This document shows positions 17,481 to 27,604 of a DNA stretch of 49,132 nucleotides, piece after piece; positions within the stretch are counted from its first letter, which is position 1, and each line of letters begins with the position of its first letter. Position numbers and translations under genes: made by a program. The stretch comes from Oscillospiraceae bacterium (GTDB lineage: Bacteria; Bacillota_A; Clostridia; Oscillospirales; WRJC01): positions 1 through 49,132 of the forward strand of contig WQXD01000001.1 of assembly GCA_009785015.1 (NCBI GenBank), read 5' to 3'. The notes beneath the pieces are model-generated. The model ran no database searches. It was given only the letters and a program-made list of their open reading frames with translations, and had not been told where the DNA came from.

Positions 17481-20400
17481 ATGATGAAAAGAGCGATTGT
17501 CAAAATAAAGAAATTGGTCAGCTGCCTGCTCGCCGCGGCGATGCTTGCCGGGCTTCTGCCCGCATTGCCGGCGAAGGCCGCCGGCGAAACATATACCCTC
17601 GGCGACGGTTTTATCGAAGTTGCGGTGTCGGGCGACAACGGCGGGTTCTCCATCCGCACAGTCGAGGGCGACAAACTCATAAAATCCGACAACAACAAAG
17701 ATTTGCTGCACCGGTTCGGGCAGTTTGACACCTCGTTTACTTCTTTTGAGGTCACCTACGCGAACCGAGCGGGAGCCGACAGGGTCAAAGAATATCTTTT
17801 CGGCGGCAATTACAGCTTCCTCGGGCTTGGCGGCAATAATATCGAAACCACGCGGGACGCCGCGGGCATTGAAAGCAAATGGACAGTCGCCGGCCTGACG
17901 TTTACTCAGCGCATAGAACTCGTAAATCAGGCGGCGGCGGAACACGGCATGGTTTTTATCTCTTATCAGGTGGCAAACGGCAGCGGCGAACCCGTAAGCG
18001 TAAAAGCCCGCGTTCTGCTCGACACCGCGATGGGCAGCCAGGATTACGCCGTCTATGAAGTCGCCGACAGATTCGGGGTATACCGCACAATCGAAAAAGA
18101 GCGCGTCATCACCGCCGCCGACTACATACCCGCCAATTTTTTCGCTTACGACGACAACAAGGCGCCTTCCGTCACGGCGTATACCGTGAACAATTCGGGC
18201 TCGATGCCCTACCAGATCGCGTTCGGCCATTGGAACAGCCTTGCATCCGCGTTATTTGACTTCACGCCGGACGGCGCCCTGACCTTTACAAACCAGTACA
18301 ACGACAAGTACCTGACCGCCGACAGCGCAGTCGCGTATTATTACGAAATGGGGACAAATATAGCGCCAAAAACCGAAAGCGGCATAATATCTACATATTA
18401 CGGCGTGTATTCAAACCGGCAGGCGGCGGCGGCCGACAGCGTGGCGGTCAACCTGACCGCTCCGATTGAAATGGCGCTTGCGGCGGATAAAAAGACCTAT
18501 GAGCCGTCAGAGCCCGGACTTATGCAGGGCGTCTTCAGCGTGCAGACGCAAATCAACAACTTTGTTTCGGGCGCCGCCAAAGATATCGCCGAAGTCACCG
18601 TCGCCGCTTATGCGTCAAACGGAATCACGCCGCTCGACGAAAAAGGAAATCCGCTGCCGGAGGAACCCACATATTTGAGGCCTTATACGGCGCAGTATTT
18701 TGATTTCAAAGTCGGGGCGACACAGACGAGAAGATTTTATTTCAAGGCAGACGTCGGGGCCGAGACGGCTTACCGCAAAGTCGAGATACGGGTCTTTGAC
18801 ACGAGCGCGGACAAAAATCTGACCCAGCAAAATATTATAGGCTCCCGTTATTTTTATATCCTGTGCCCCGGCGGCGACGGCAAACTGCCGGAGGTCATAT
18901 TTACCGGCGCAAGCCCGCAGATCATATATACCGAAGGCACGCGCCTTCTGCACCTCACGGGAAGAAATTTCAATCTGCTCCGGTCGGATGGCGCATATAA
19001 CCTGCGCGCTTACAGCAAAACCGACCCGTCCCTGTTTTTTGACATACCCTATGAGCAGATAACTTTTCCGCCCGACCAAAACGGCGCGAATATCATGGAT
19101 GTCGCGGTTACGGAGCCCATGCCCACCGGAACTTATGAGCTGGTCTTCGACTGGACGGGGGTCCCGCCCGCCGGAATCGACAGGCGCATGACCGCTCCGG
19201 CATTGAATTTCGCGGTGAGCGGCGACCTGCGCTATAAAAACGATTATTACGGATTGGCTGCGGTCGTGCAGTTAAAGGGGAAAACCGGAGCAAACAGCGA
19301 ATATACCGTAAAGACATATACAAACGAGGACAGTTTTGCCGCCGATAAGGCGAATTACGAAGAAGTTCTGTTGGTTTTCCGCGGCTCTTTCGACGTCGAA
19401 AAAAGAGATGCGAACGGAAATCCGGCGAAACTGACCGCGGCCTCCGTCAAATCGGACGACGGCAAAGGAAATGTAAAAGTGCAAAACACGGTCACGGTGA
19501 ACAACTGCATCGACTTTGAGAACGGCACGGTCACCATTGAGAAAAACGACAACTCGATCACCGTGGATTTTGACGGCGACTTGTTCACTTCGGTAAAACG
19601 CAGCAAGATATGGAGCGGGAAATCGACGTTTACGGAAATCAAAAACGGCACGGAATTTAATTTGGTGAGATATAATACCGAGGGAGAACTGCTCAAAGGC
19701 GAAAAGACACTGCCCGCCAATCAACAGGGCAAGCCGATAACGCTTTTGTGGCCCTGCGGTTTGTCGCTTGCGCAGACGATAAGCGGCATGGCGTTCAACA
19801 TGATGTTCGGCGCGATGGGCATTGTGTACGATTATGACTTCAATAACGCCGCCAACAAAGAAATGACTTTTTTCGCAGTCGACGAAAACACGCCCGTCAA
19901 AGGCTATGTCGTATCTTTCTCGGCGAGCCTCGATCTGAGCTTCTTGGTGCCTGGCGCGAAAAAGGCGGGCGACGACGGCGGCTGGAAAAAGATGCAGGAA
20001 CAATTTTCCGCAATAGACCAGAACGGCCAGGAAATGCGCAACCGCTGGAACGGGCTGGATTTCACCGGAAATTACATGAATAAAGACGGCGACGAAGAAG
20101 TCGAGGACGAAAAAGTAAAGGGACAGGCGAGCGTGATTGTGCACAATATACTGTACGGCTGCAACGAGGGGTTCATGGGATTCAACTTCACCGTAAAGCT
20201 GACGCTGCCGCCCTATTCTTCTTCAATGCCGACTCTGAAAGGCGAATTTTCGCTGAATACGATAGGCAGCTGGGCTGCGGGATTTGAGGGCGAGGGCAAA
20301 TTCGGTTCTCTGCAGATAGAAGCCGCCCTCGGGCTCAAAAGCCACAACAACATTCCGGTCCCCGACAAGCTGTATTTCTATATCGGCGGCTTTGAGCCGG

Positions 20401-23400
20401 GGATAAATATCGACGGCCACGGCGTTGTCTGGATAACGGGCGGGGGCGGGGGCTTTGACAATCTTTACGACACCATCTTCTGCGCTTCGGATGTGCCGCC
20501 GCTGAAACTGATGCTGAGCATCTCTTTTGATATTCTGAAAGTGCTTCAGGCGCGCGCGGATCTCACGCTGAGCCTTCGCGGCATTAGCCTTAAGGCGAGT
20601 GATATAGGCATCAAGGGCATAAAAGAGCTCATCGTATTCAAAAAAATCGCGCTGACATTCGAATGGTACCCGAAATTTTATTTCATGGCTTCGGCAAACG
20701 CCGATATTCTGAAGATTATCAGCGGTTCCGGTTATATCGTCATTATACAGGACGACGCTTACAAGGCGTTCTTCGAGTTTTTCCTCAGGGCGATGGTGTC
20801 TGTGCCGGAATGCGTCCCGATAGTCGGCGGAATGACCGTCGGCGGCGTGGATCTGGGCGCGAACAACAGCAAGATATGGGGCGCGCTGACAGTTATAGGG
20901 ATAAAGCTCGGCGTCACTTATCACTGGGGCGGCGACGTCGATTTCGGCACGGGCAGCGACGTCAAGCCGACGTTCCCCGATTTGTTGGACTATCCCGTCG
21001 GATACGACGAAAAAACGGGCGAAACTCTGTATATGCGCTTGGGCGGCAATGTCGGCATAAGCTCGATGGCCGAAATCATCGAAGACGGGAATTTCGACGC
21101 CTCGCCGCGCCTTTTCGGAATTGGCGACTTCATAAAATCCAACGGCGCGAAAACATCCCACAGGGTGGAGCTGGCCTCGTATGCGGGCGAAGCGCGCGCG
21201 CTCACTGTGAGCTATATGGCAGATGATAAAACCCACGCCAAAACGCTTGCCTCTCAGATTTCGTTTGATCCCCCGCTGAGCTTGATACATTACGGAGATG
21301 ACCCCGATTCTGCCAATGCTAATTTGAGCTACGACGAAAATACAAAAACGGCGATGCTGAGCATGGCCTTCACCGACGGAGCGGCGGCTGATTTTGACGT
21401 AACGACGCCTGTATCGGCGGATTTGATCATATATGACATCGCCGCCGTGCCCGAAATCAATGCCCTGGGCATAACAGGTGTTGCCGGCGGAAAAATAGAT
21501 ATCAACTGGAGCGGGTCGTCAAATCTCGGCGATCTGGACTATGTCAGCTTTTACTTCACAAAAAATGCCGGCGGAGAACCGGGCGAAGAAGATTATCTTC
21601 TCGGCGCTTTGGAAACCGGCGCGGATATAGAGGCAGGGACGGCGCAATTTGAACTGCCGGGAGAGCTCAAATCCGGAAATTATTACCTCCGGGCGGTATA
21701 TTCGCAGACAGACGTCGTAAACGGCACAATCGCGAGCGCCGGTAACTTTGCCCATGTAAATGCAAACCAGCCCTCAAATCCGTCGGGCGTGGCTATGACA
21801 AACAGCGGCGATTTGAATTTCACCGTGTCGGCTGCAAACAGCGGCGGCACGGATTATGACGGTTATATAATCAGCCTATACGAAGATGACGGCACGCCGA
21901 CCGATTTCGCGGGGGTTGTCTTTGAAAAAGATGAAAACGGCGCTTTGCCGGTTATGCGGCTGGGCGGCTCGTATCAGGCGTCAGGCGAAGATGAAGAGGG
22001 AAACCCCGTCACAAAACAGATCGGCCTTATCGCGGGAAAAGCATATAAAGCCGGAATAATCGCGTATAAGTATGTATATGAAAATCAAGGCGATGGAGAA
22101 CCGTCATATGCGGTCCTCAGCGATGAAGTCTTTTCGCCCGGAGTTGTTTTAAAAGCGCCTACTCCGCCAAAAGTCGGGTTTGTAAACGCGACGGGCTTTA
22201 AAAGGATTGATTCCGTCGAAACCTTTGCGGTGAGCGACGTCGTGTTCAACGTCACGTCGGATGTGCCCGTCACCGGAGCCTGGACACTTGACGGCGCCGA
22301 GCGGGGCGATATAGGCGCGGCGCCGGGAAACTCTGCGGCTATATCCCTTTTTGGCCTCGACGACGGCGAGCACACGATAACCGTCAGGGGGACTGACGGC
22401 GAGGGCGACGGCTTCTATATCTCCAAAACTTTCGCCATAGACACAAAACCGCCCAAACTCATGCTGTCTTCACCCACAAACGGCAGCTTTTTCGGCGAGG
22501 ACGGCAAGCTCGTGATAAGCGGAATCACGGACCCCGGAACAAAACTTTATGTCGCCGTGAGCGGAAATACAATAATCGACGGGGCGCCGGTTGCGGCCAT
22601 TGACCCGATCAGCGGGGAATTCGGCCTGACTGTTTCGGTGAATTCATCCGTTACCTCGCATAACGTGCAGATTTCCGTAAGGGACGAAATGGATAATTAT
22701 CACGAGGAAAACCTGATCGTCGTAAACAGAGGGCTCGGCAATATCGCCTCGCTTTCGGTATATATGGACAACAAAGCGCCCAAAGCGGGAAACCATCTTG
22801 AAATCGGCGCGCAAGGGGCGTCGGCGCAGCTCTCGCTCGCCGCGACGACGGCGAAAGGCAATATATTCCTGCTCGACAACAGCTTGGTTGAATGGTCGGC
22901 AAACGCGGTCGAGGGAAACGCGTCAGTTGACGCAAACGGCATATTGTCGGTCGGAGCAGGCAGCATGGGCATTGTCACCGGAAAATTCTATGTATCCCCG
23001 ACTTTGGACGGCGATTCAAACTTATCCGCGGCAATGACCGCCTATGCAACTTTCGGCGAGGCACCCGCAGAAGACAACAATAATAACAATAATAACGGCA
23101 ATAACAATGTCATCATCAGTCCGCCCGAATCAGAAACCGAAACCGCGCCCGCAGCCGATGATGATACAAATGAAGTTGGAGACGCGCCTGTTGCAAACGT
23201 AAACGAAATAAGCGCAAAGGCGGGAGAGCTTGTATTTATGAATTTGCCGCAGGGCGCAGATGAAAATATATTCGTCGCCTACTATTACGCCGGAGGGATA
23301 AAGATTTATGTGAAAATGAGCGCGGTCATAGACGGAAAGCTGTATTTTGTCGCGCCGGCCGACGCCGTATATTATTTCGAAGAAAACAAAATAGAATTTG

Positions 23401-23960
23401 CCGACACGCCGGGACACTGGGGCAAAAATTATATCGACTTCGCAGCGGCGAGAAGGCTGTTTATCGGCGTTTCAACGACAGAATTCGCCCCCGAGGGCAC
23501 CATGACGCGCGGCATGTTCGTCACCGTGCTCGGAAGGCTTGCGGATATAAATGAAAAAGACTATACGACAAGCGCGTTCAAAGACGTCGAGGCGGGATCA
23601 TGGTATGCGCCCTTTGTGACATGGGCGGCGGAAAACGGCGTCGTCCTCGGTTACGGCGACGATAACTTCGGCCCGGAAGATTTTATAACCCGTGAGCAAA
23701 TGTGCGCGATGATAAAAAGATATCTGGACTTTGCCCCGTATTCGCTGCCGGCTGCGGGAAATGCCCCGGAGTTTCACGACCGGTCCGAAATCAGCGGCTG
23801 GGCATTGGAAGCCGTGCTGTACTGCCGGAATGCGGGGCTTGTGCAGGGCAGGGACACGGGAAAATTCGACCCGCGGGACAATTTGACCCGCGCGGAGGCG
23901 TGCGCCGTGTTTGAGCGCCTCATAAGGGCGATATTGGAAGAATTTATTCTCGCGGCCTGA
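17481..23960 (+). CDS. Giant S-layer-homology (SLH) surface protein (about 2159 aa)
   Basis: A cell-wall-anchored giant protein. GAGG lies 5 nt before ATG 17481 and 8 nt before ATG 17484; either may be used. A basic signal peptide ending in PAKA-AGE is followed by a long extracellular region with beta-rich segments, including an IPT/TIG-like stretch (IIYTEGTRLLHLTGRNF) and Ig-like units near residue 1650 (IDTKPPKLMLSSPTNGSFFG). An Asn-rich linker encoded by an AAT/AAC microsatellite lies at about 1866-1877. Three SLH domains close the protein, starting near 1973 (ADTPGHWGKNYIDFAA), 2031 (FKDVEAGSWYAPFVTWAA) and 2097 (FHDRSEISGWALEAVLYC), each ending in a TR-type strand; these bind pyruvylated wall polymers. 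It follows the 2484-aa gene by 17 nt and is probably in the same operon. Confidence 0.85.
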   Translation: MMKRAIVKIKKLVSCLLAAAMLAGLLPALPAKAAGETYTLGDGFIEVAVSGDNGGFSIRTVEGDKLIKSDNNKDLLHRFGQFDTSFTSFEVTYANRAGADRVKEYLFGGNYSFLGLGGNNIETTRDAAGIESKWTVAGLTFTQRIELVNQAAAEHGMVFISYQVANGSGEPVSVKARVLLDTAMGSQDYAVYEVADRFGVYRTIEKERVITAADYIPANFFAYDDNKAPSVTAYTVNNSGSMPYQIAFGHWNSLASALFDFTPDGALTFTNQYNDKYLTADSAVAYYYEMGTNIAPKTESGIISTYYGVYSNRQAAAADSVAVNLTAPIEMALAADKKTYEPSEPGLMQGVFSVQTQINNFVSGAAKDIAEVTVAAYASNGITPLDEKGNPLPEEPTYLRPYTAQYFDFKVGATQTRRFYFKADVGAETAYRKVEIRVFDTSADKNLTQQNIIGSRYFYILCPGGDGKLPEVIFTGASPQIIYTEGTRLLHLTGRNFNLLRSDGAYNLRAYSKTDPSLFFDIPYEQITFPPDQNGANIMDVAVTEPMPTGTYELVFDWTGVPPAGIDRRMTAPALNFAVSGDLRYKNDYYGLAAVVQLKGKTGANSEYTVKTYTNEDSFAADKANYEEVLLVFRGSFDVEKRDANGNPAKLTAASVKSDDGKGNVKVQNTVTVNNCIDFENGTVTIEKNDNSITVDFDGDLFTSVKRSKIWSGKSTFTEIKNGTEFNLVRYNTEGELLKGEKTLPANQQGKPITLLWPCGLSLAQTISGMAFNMMFGAMGIVYDYDFNNAANKEMTFFAVDENTPVKGYVVSFSASLDLSFLVPGAKKAGDDGGWKKMQEQFSAIDQNGQEMRNRWNGLDFTGNYMNKDGDEEVEDEKVKGQASVIVHNILYGCNEGFMGFNFTVKLTLPPYSSSMPTLKGEFSLNTIGSWAAGFEGEGKFGSLQIEAALGLKSHNNIPVPDKLYFYIGGFEPGINIDGHGVVWITGGGGGFDNLYDTIFCASDVPPLKLMLSISFDILKVLQARADLTLSLRGISLKASDIGIKGIKELIVFKKIALTFEWYPKFYFMASANADILKIISGSGYIVIIQDDAYKAFFEFFLRAMVSVPECVPIVGGMTVGGVDLGANNSKIWGALTVIGIKLGVTYHWGGDVDFGTGSDVKPTFPDLLDYPVGYDEKTGETLYMRLGGNVGISSMAEIIEDGNFDASPRLFGIGDFIKSNGAKTSHRVELASYAGEARALTVSYMADDKTHAKTLASQISFDPPLSLIHYGDDPDSANANLSYDENTKTAMLSMAFTDGAAADFDVTTPVSADLIIYDIAAVPEINALGITGVAGGKIDINWSGSSNLGDLDYVSFYFTKNAGGEPGEEDYLLGALETGADIEAGTAQFELPGELKSGNYYLRAVYSQTDVVNGTIASAGNFAHVNANQPSNPSGVAMTNSGDLNFTVSAANSGGTDYDGYIISLYEDDGTPTDFAGVVFEKDENGALPVMRLGGSYQASGEDEEGNPVTKQIGLIAGKAYKAGIIAYKYVYENQGDGEPSYAVLSDEVFSPGVVLKAPTPPKVGFVNATGFKRIDSVETFAVSDVVFNVTSDVPVTGAWTLDGAERGDIGAAPGNSAAISLFGLDDGEHTITVRGTDGEGDGFYISKTFAIDTKPPKLMLSSPTNGSFFGEDGKLVISGITDPGTKLYVAVSGNTIIDGAPVAAIDPISGEFGLTVSVNSSVTSHNVQISVRDEMDNYHEENLIVVNRGLGNIASLSVYMDNKAPKAGNHLEIGAQGASAQLSLAATTAKGNIFLLDNSLVEWSANAVEGNASVDANGILSVGAGSMGIVTGKFYVSPTLDGDSNLSAAMTAYATFGEAPAEDNNNNNNNGNNNVIISPPESETETAPAADDDTNEVGDAPVANVNEISAKAGELVFMNLPQGADENIFVAYYYAGGIKIYVKMSAVIDGKLYFVAPADAVYYFEENKIEFADTPGHWGKNYIDFAAARRLFIGVSTTEFAPEGTMTRGMFVTVLGRLADINEKDYTTSAFKDVEAGSWYAPFVTWAAENGVVLGYGDDNFGPEDFITREQMCAMIKRYLDFAPYSLPAAGNAPEFHDRSEISGWALEAVLYCRNAGLVQGRDTGKFDPRDNLTRAEACAVFERLIRAILEEFILAA
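23076..23112 (+). repeat. AAT/AAC codon microsatellite (Asn-rich linker)
   Basis: A short run of AAT and AAC codons with one GGC interruption encodes the polyasparagine linker between the Ig-like region and the SLH domains. Such a repeat can vary in length between strains. Confidence 0.7.
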
Positions 23961-24000
23961 GCCTATATTTAAGCCGAATTTAAAACATTTGCCCTTGGCC

Positions 24001-25353
24001 TTACATTTCGCAGAGCCCCTTTATATACTCGAGCCGCGCGATTTGGCTTATCCATTTTTCCGGGATGGCGTCATAGCCGTAGTATATTCCGGCAAGCCCC
24101 CCCGCGACGGCGGCAACCGTATCTGTGTCCTCGCCCAAGTTTACAGCCTTTAAAACGCAGTTTTCGTAGCTGTCGGAATTTAAAAGACACCAGAGGGCCG
24201 CTTCGAGCGTGTCCACGACATATCCGCCGCTTTTTATGGCTTCATTTGGCAAATTCATGAAATCATCGTCGAAAATCCGATTATAATGCTTTAATTCGTC
24301 GGCATATCCGTCTCTGTTTTCATAATGCCTTTTCGCCTCGCGGATACCCGAATATATCCCGCTCTTTAAGTCGGGCGCCTCAAATAAACTTGTGGCGATT
24401 GAAAGATATATTCCGCAGGCTATATGGCTTCTTTGATGCGCGTGGGTCAGCGACGAGACGTCGTGGATAATTTGAAACGCTTCGTCGCCGGCTGTAAAAT
24501 CGGCTCCGTATGACGCATAAAGATAAAACGCGAGCGGCAAAATCCGCATCAGCGACCCGTTTCCGTTGTCATGTTCAAATATACCTCCGCATTCGAGCGG
24601 CTCGGCCCCTCTGGCAAACCGGGCCAGCGCTCTCCTTGTGTTTATTCCGACGTCAAACACTTTGCCGTACGGGGTATATTCGCCTTTTTTTGTCCACGAT
24701 ATAAATTTTCGCATAATATCGGCGTAATCGAGGCCGTTTTTCAAGCTGTCCAACAGGCAGAGCGTCATGGTCGTATCGTCGGACCATGTTCCCGGCGGCT
24801 GACTGTATGTCCCGTATCCGCGCATATCCGTGACAGGGCTGTATTCAAGCGCTTCACGGCTTGTGAACTCTACCGGAACCCCGAGCGCGTCGGCGACGCA
24901 CAATCCGATCACTGCGCCCAAGACTTTTTCTTTTAATACGGCCGTATAGGAATTCAAATACTTTTTGCCTTTACTTTTTTCATGTTCCGACAATCTGAAT
25001 TCCTTTTTATCGGCTTTATCGGCGGCCTCGCTTATCGGAACAATGGCGAAACTGCCGGTTTCGAGGCATATTCCAACGACCAAGTCGCAATCCCTTTCCG
25101 TACATGCGCGCCTTTTTTCCTTTATACCCGAAAACGGATGGATATGCCATGTGTTTACAGTTCCGTTTTTTAAATTTAATGCTTTTACCTGCACCCTGTA
25201 TGAGACAGGATATTTTTCCGCGATGAAATCGTAGCGCGCGCTCATGTTCGGAACGGATACCGTAAAGCCCTGTTTCATAAATATTTCCGCCGCTTTCAGC
25301 TCGCGCAGGGCTCCGAATTTCGCCGATTCCCGATATTTGATATTTTCCGCCAT
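24001..25353 (-). CDS. PD-(D/E)XK nuclease-like domain fused to ADP-ribosylglycohydrolase
   Basis: A 450-aa two-domain protein. Residues about 8-110 resemble a PD-(D/E)XK nuclease: GALRELKAAEIFMKQGFTVS, then the catalytic Asp42 (ARYDFIA) and Q55-x-K57 (RVQVKAL), as in intron-type homing and restriction endonucleases. After a charged linker, residues about 138-450 form an ADP-ribosylglycohydrolase (ARH): GAVIGLCVADALGVPVEF, the metal-binding TWSDDTTM (Asp192-Asp193-Thr194) and the C-terminal GEDTDTVAAVAGGLAG. ARH enzymes remove ADP-ribose from proteins or small molecules with two magnesium ions. AGAGGA 9 nt upstream supports ATG 25353 rather than an in-frame codon at 25434. It follows the UroD-family gene by 16 nt, so it is probably the last gene of the sugar operon. 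Both domains look intact; the fusion is unusual. Confidence 0.8.
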   Translation of the reverse strand: MAENIKYRESAKFGALRELKAAEIFMKQGFTVSVPNMSARYDFIAEKYPVSYRVQVKALNLKNGTVNTWHIHPFSGIKEKRRACTERDCDLVVGICLETGSFAIVPISEAADKADKKEFRLSEHEKSKGKKYLNSYTAVLKEKVLGAVIGLCVADALGVPVEFTSREALEYSPVTDMRGYGTYSQPPGTWSDDTTMTLCLLDSLKNGLDYADIMRKFISWTKKGEYTPYGKVFDVGINTRRALARFARGAEPLECGGIFEHDNGNGSLMRILPLAFYLYASYGADFTAGDEAFQIIHDVSSLTHAHQRSHIACGIYLSIATSLFEAPDLKSGIYSGIREAKRHYENRDGYADELKHYNRIFDDDFMNLPNEAIKSGGYVVDTLEAALWCLLNSDSYENCVLKAVNLGEDTDTVAAVAGGLAGIYYGYDAIPEKWISQIARLEYIKGLCEM

Positions 25354-25369
25354 TTTTTGCTTCCTCTTT

Positions 25370-26491
25370 TCAATTATTCCTGAATTTTTTGGCGGCTTTG
25401 TACATGGCGTCAATATTTTCCGGGGGCGTATCATCTTGCAGATTGTGTCCGGGAGCGATGATATATCCGCCGTTTTTGCCCATTATACCGATGATTTTCC
25501 CGACTTCGGCGAATACTTCTTTCGCTGTGAGTTTCGGCAGGATATGCTGCTCGTCTATGGCGCCCCAGAATATTATCTTTTCGCCGAACGCTTTTTTCAA
25601 CGCTGACGGCTCCATATCCTTCGCCGTGACCTGCACCGGATTCAATATATCCGCGCCCGCCTCGATCAAATCGCCGATCAGCGGAAATACCGCCCCGCAC
25701 GAATGCAGTAAAATTTTGGCGTCCGTTCTCTCGTGGATAAATTCGAAAATCTTTTTATGATACGGTTTTATAACTTTTCTGTATGTTTCGGGGGAAATCT
25801 GCGGCCTGTCCTGCATGCCCAGATCGTCGGCGTACCCTATCGCCTGGACATATTTGCCGACGTGTTCGAGATAATTTTTGAAAAACTTTTTCTGCAGTTC
25901 CAAAAGTTTATCGTAAAGAGCCGTTATAAATTGCGTGTTGTCGATTAAATCGCACGCCAGATTTTCATATCCCCGCAATTTTTGCGAGGTTTCATAAAAT
26001 CCGGGCACTCCGAAATCCGCGACAAGCGCGTAACTGCTGTTTTCGTATAAATCTTTCGCTTTGTCTTTGATTCCGTAATAAAGCTCCGGATCGTCGGGGT
26101 TTGGCAGGGTCATACGCTCAATATCGGATATACCGGCGTTTTGCATGGGATTATATATGACGTCAAAATACTCGTGGGGTTCCGCTTTCTTGAATTTCAT
26201 GCCGAAACCGTTTTCAAATACGCCGTTTGTTATATGGGGTTTGGCGCCGTTCAGCGATATTCTTCTGAAATCGGATTCGAATTTTAATTTGAGTTGTTCG
26301 CACGGTTCGACGGTCCCCATGGTATAATCGATAATTCTGTCGCTTTCGGCGTCCTGTATCCCGAAATGATTTTTGAGTTTTATATGCGCGTTGTAATCCA
26401 TGCACGTCACTACCGTCGCTCCGAAGTCCACCGGAATTTTGTCCGTTTCCTGCCGGTTAAAAGTTTTTATGACTCTTTCTCTTGAATTCAT
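25370..26491 (-). CDS. UroD-family protein with HxC zinc motif (methyltransferase-type)
   Basis: A 373-aa uroporphyrinogen-decarboxylase-superfamily protein. It opens with MNSRERVIKTFNRQETDKIPVDF, as do the MtaA/MtbA-like corrinoid methyltransferases, and carries LHSCG (the HxC zinc motif) followed by ADILNPVQ, WGAIDEQ and the family-typical C-terminal APGHNLQDDTPPENI. True HemE lacks the HxC motif and no haem pathway gene is nearby, so a HemE annotation would mislead. The ATG overlaps the TAA of the preceding gene by one base (TAATG), i.e. translational coupling. Gene neighbourhood implies sugar or methylated-substrate catabolism; no corrinoid protein gene is in the window. Confidence 0.78.
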   Translation of the reverse strand: MNSRERVIKTFNRQETDKIPVDFGATVVTCMDYNAHIKLKNHFGIQDAESDRIIDYTMGTVEPCEQLKLKFESDFRRISLNGAKPHITNGVFENGFGMKFKKAEPHEYFDVIYNPMQNAGISDIERMTLPNPDDPELYYGIKDKAKDLYENSSYALVADFGVPGFYETSQKLRGYENLACDLIDNTQFITALYDKLLELQKKFFKNYLEHVGKYVQAIGYADDLGMQDRPQISPETYRKVIKPYHKKIFEFIHERTDAKILLHSCGAVFPLIGDLIEAGADILNPVQVTAKDMEPSALKKAFGEKIIFWGAIDEQHILPKLTAKEVFAEVGKIIGIMGKNGGYIIAPGHNLQDDTPPENIDAMYKAAKKFRNN

Positions 26492-27579
26492 TATAAGCGC
26501 CTCAGCTCTTCGCAGCGGCTCCGGAATGCGTCTATTTCGTCTGCGCCGTCCAATATGCCGATGACAATGTCGACTGTTTTTGTCTCGTTTGGCTCGATGT
26601 ATTTTAAGGCCCCTCTTTTTCTGTATTCGCTTCTGCCGACGCTCTCGCAGTTCGCGGGCTCCAGACCCACCACGTAATCGCCTTTTGACAGGCGTTTCCA
26701 CTGCATGAAATTGGGGAGCTGGTTTTTATCGAATTCCACATAAAGCCCGTATTCGAGTTTTTTGTTTATCACGGCCGCCTGCGTTTTGCCGCCGGCGTCG
26801 CCGAGCTCATGCTTATACACATACTGCGCGCCCTCGTGGAGCGGTACGGAAAAATCATTATAGGTGTCGGGGAAATCCGCCGCTTCTTCAGAGCCGGCAA
26901 TGCCGAGCGTGGGTAAAATCATCTCGCTTGTTTCGTCCAGCAACGGGTATCCGGCATTTATATGATAAAGAATCATAAGCGGGCGCGAGACGAATCCTTC
27001 ATTTGCTATTTCGTCGTGGATGCAAAGCGTTTTTGCGCCGAGACTTGTCGTGATCGTTCTTGTAAGCGAAAGATTTTCGGCGTGCAGGGCGGCCTCGCGC
27101 ATGCGCCCGGAGGCGTGTATGATATATTTGCCGTCTTTATCCCATGCCGCGCCGTATGATACCGCTTCCGCGCCCGTGTTGCTGATTCTGCCGTGAAGCC
27201 CGTGGTGAACCTCGCCCAGCTGCGCGTCGTCGTCGTCGCAGGCCCAGCCCACGTTGGATAAGCCGCATGTGGTCAAAAGACCGCCGAAAAACCCGCGCAG
27301 CCAGCCCATGCCGCAGGGCTCGTAGGCGTCGGCGGAAGCGATTCCCGCTTTTGTTATAAAGCTCACCGGCACGCCTTTGTATCGCGCGTGGGCGATATCC
27401 ATGCCGCGCCCGGGAAGCACGCAAAATTCGAGCCCGCCGCCCGTTGTTATATCCAGCGCTTCGACGTCCCGCGCGCGGCCGTCGCAGATAAACGACCGGC
27501 GGACTCCGGCAATCTGGCTCATATTGCCCACATAAGACAATATACTGTTTTTGTCGCACTGCGTTTTAAATTCGTTCAT
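26491..27579 (-). CDS. DUF4432 / aldose-1-epimerase-like protein
   Basis: A 362-aa galactose-mutarotase-fold protein of the DUF4432 type, as found in sugar operons of Bacillota. Recognisable segments are EFCVLPGRGMDIAHARYKGVPVSF near the N-terminus, GMGWLRGFFGGLLTTCGL, the HHGLHGRISNTGAE stretch with candidate catalytic histidines, and LYHINAGYPLL. It probably interconverts anomers or epimers of the sugar handled by the neighbouring isomerase and dehydrogenase. GGAGG lies 11 nt before the ATG. It is the fourth gene of the operon and is coupled to the next one. Confidence 0.75.
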   Translation of the reverse strand: MNEFKTQCDKNSILSYVGNMSQIAGVRRSFICDGRARDVEALDITTGGGLEFCVLPGRGMDIAHARYKGVPVSFITKAGIASADAYEPCGMGWLRGFFGGLLTTCGLSNVGWACDDDDAQLGEVHHGLHGRISNTGAEAVSYGAAWDKDGKYIIHASGRMREAALHAENLSLTRTITTSLGAKTLCIHDEIANEGFVSRPLMILYHINAGYPLLDETSEMILPTLGIAGSEEAADFPDTYNDFSVPLHEGAQYVYKHELGDAGGKTQAAVINKKLEYGLYVEFDKNQLPNFMQWKRLSKGDYVVGLEPANCESVGRSEYRKRGALKYIEPNETKTVDIVIGILDGADEIDAFRSRCEELRRL

Positions 27580-27604
27580 AAATAAAACAACCTCCGGATT
27601 TTAT

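Noticed and set aside
23076..23112. CRISPR-like or tandem repeat array
   Set aside because: It is only an in-frame Asn codon run in a linker; no spacer-repeat structure exists anywhere in the window.
25370..26491. Annotation as HemE uroporphyrinogen decarboxylase
   Set aside because: The HxC motif, the APGHNLQ-type C-terminus and the sugar-operon context fit the methyltransferase-type branch, not haem synthesis.
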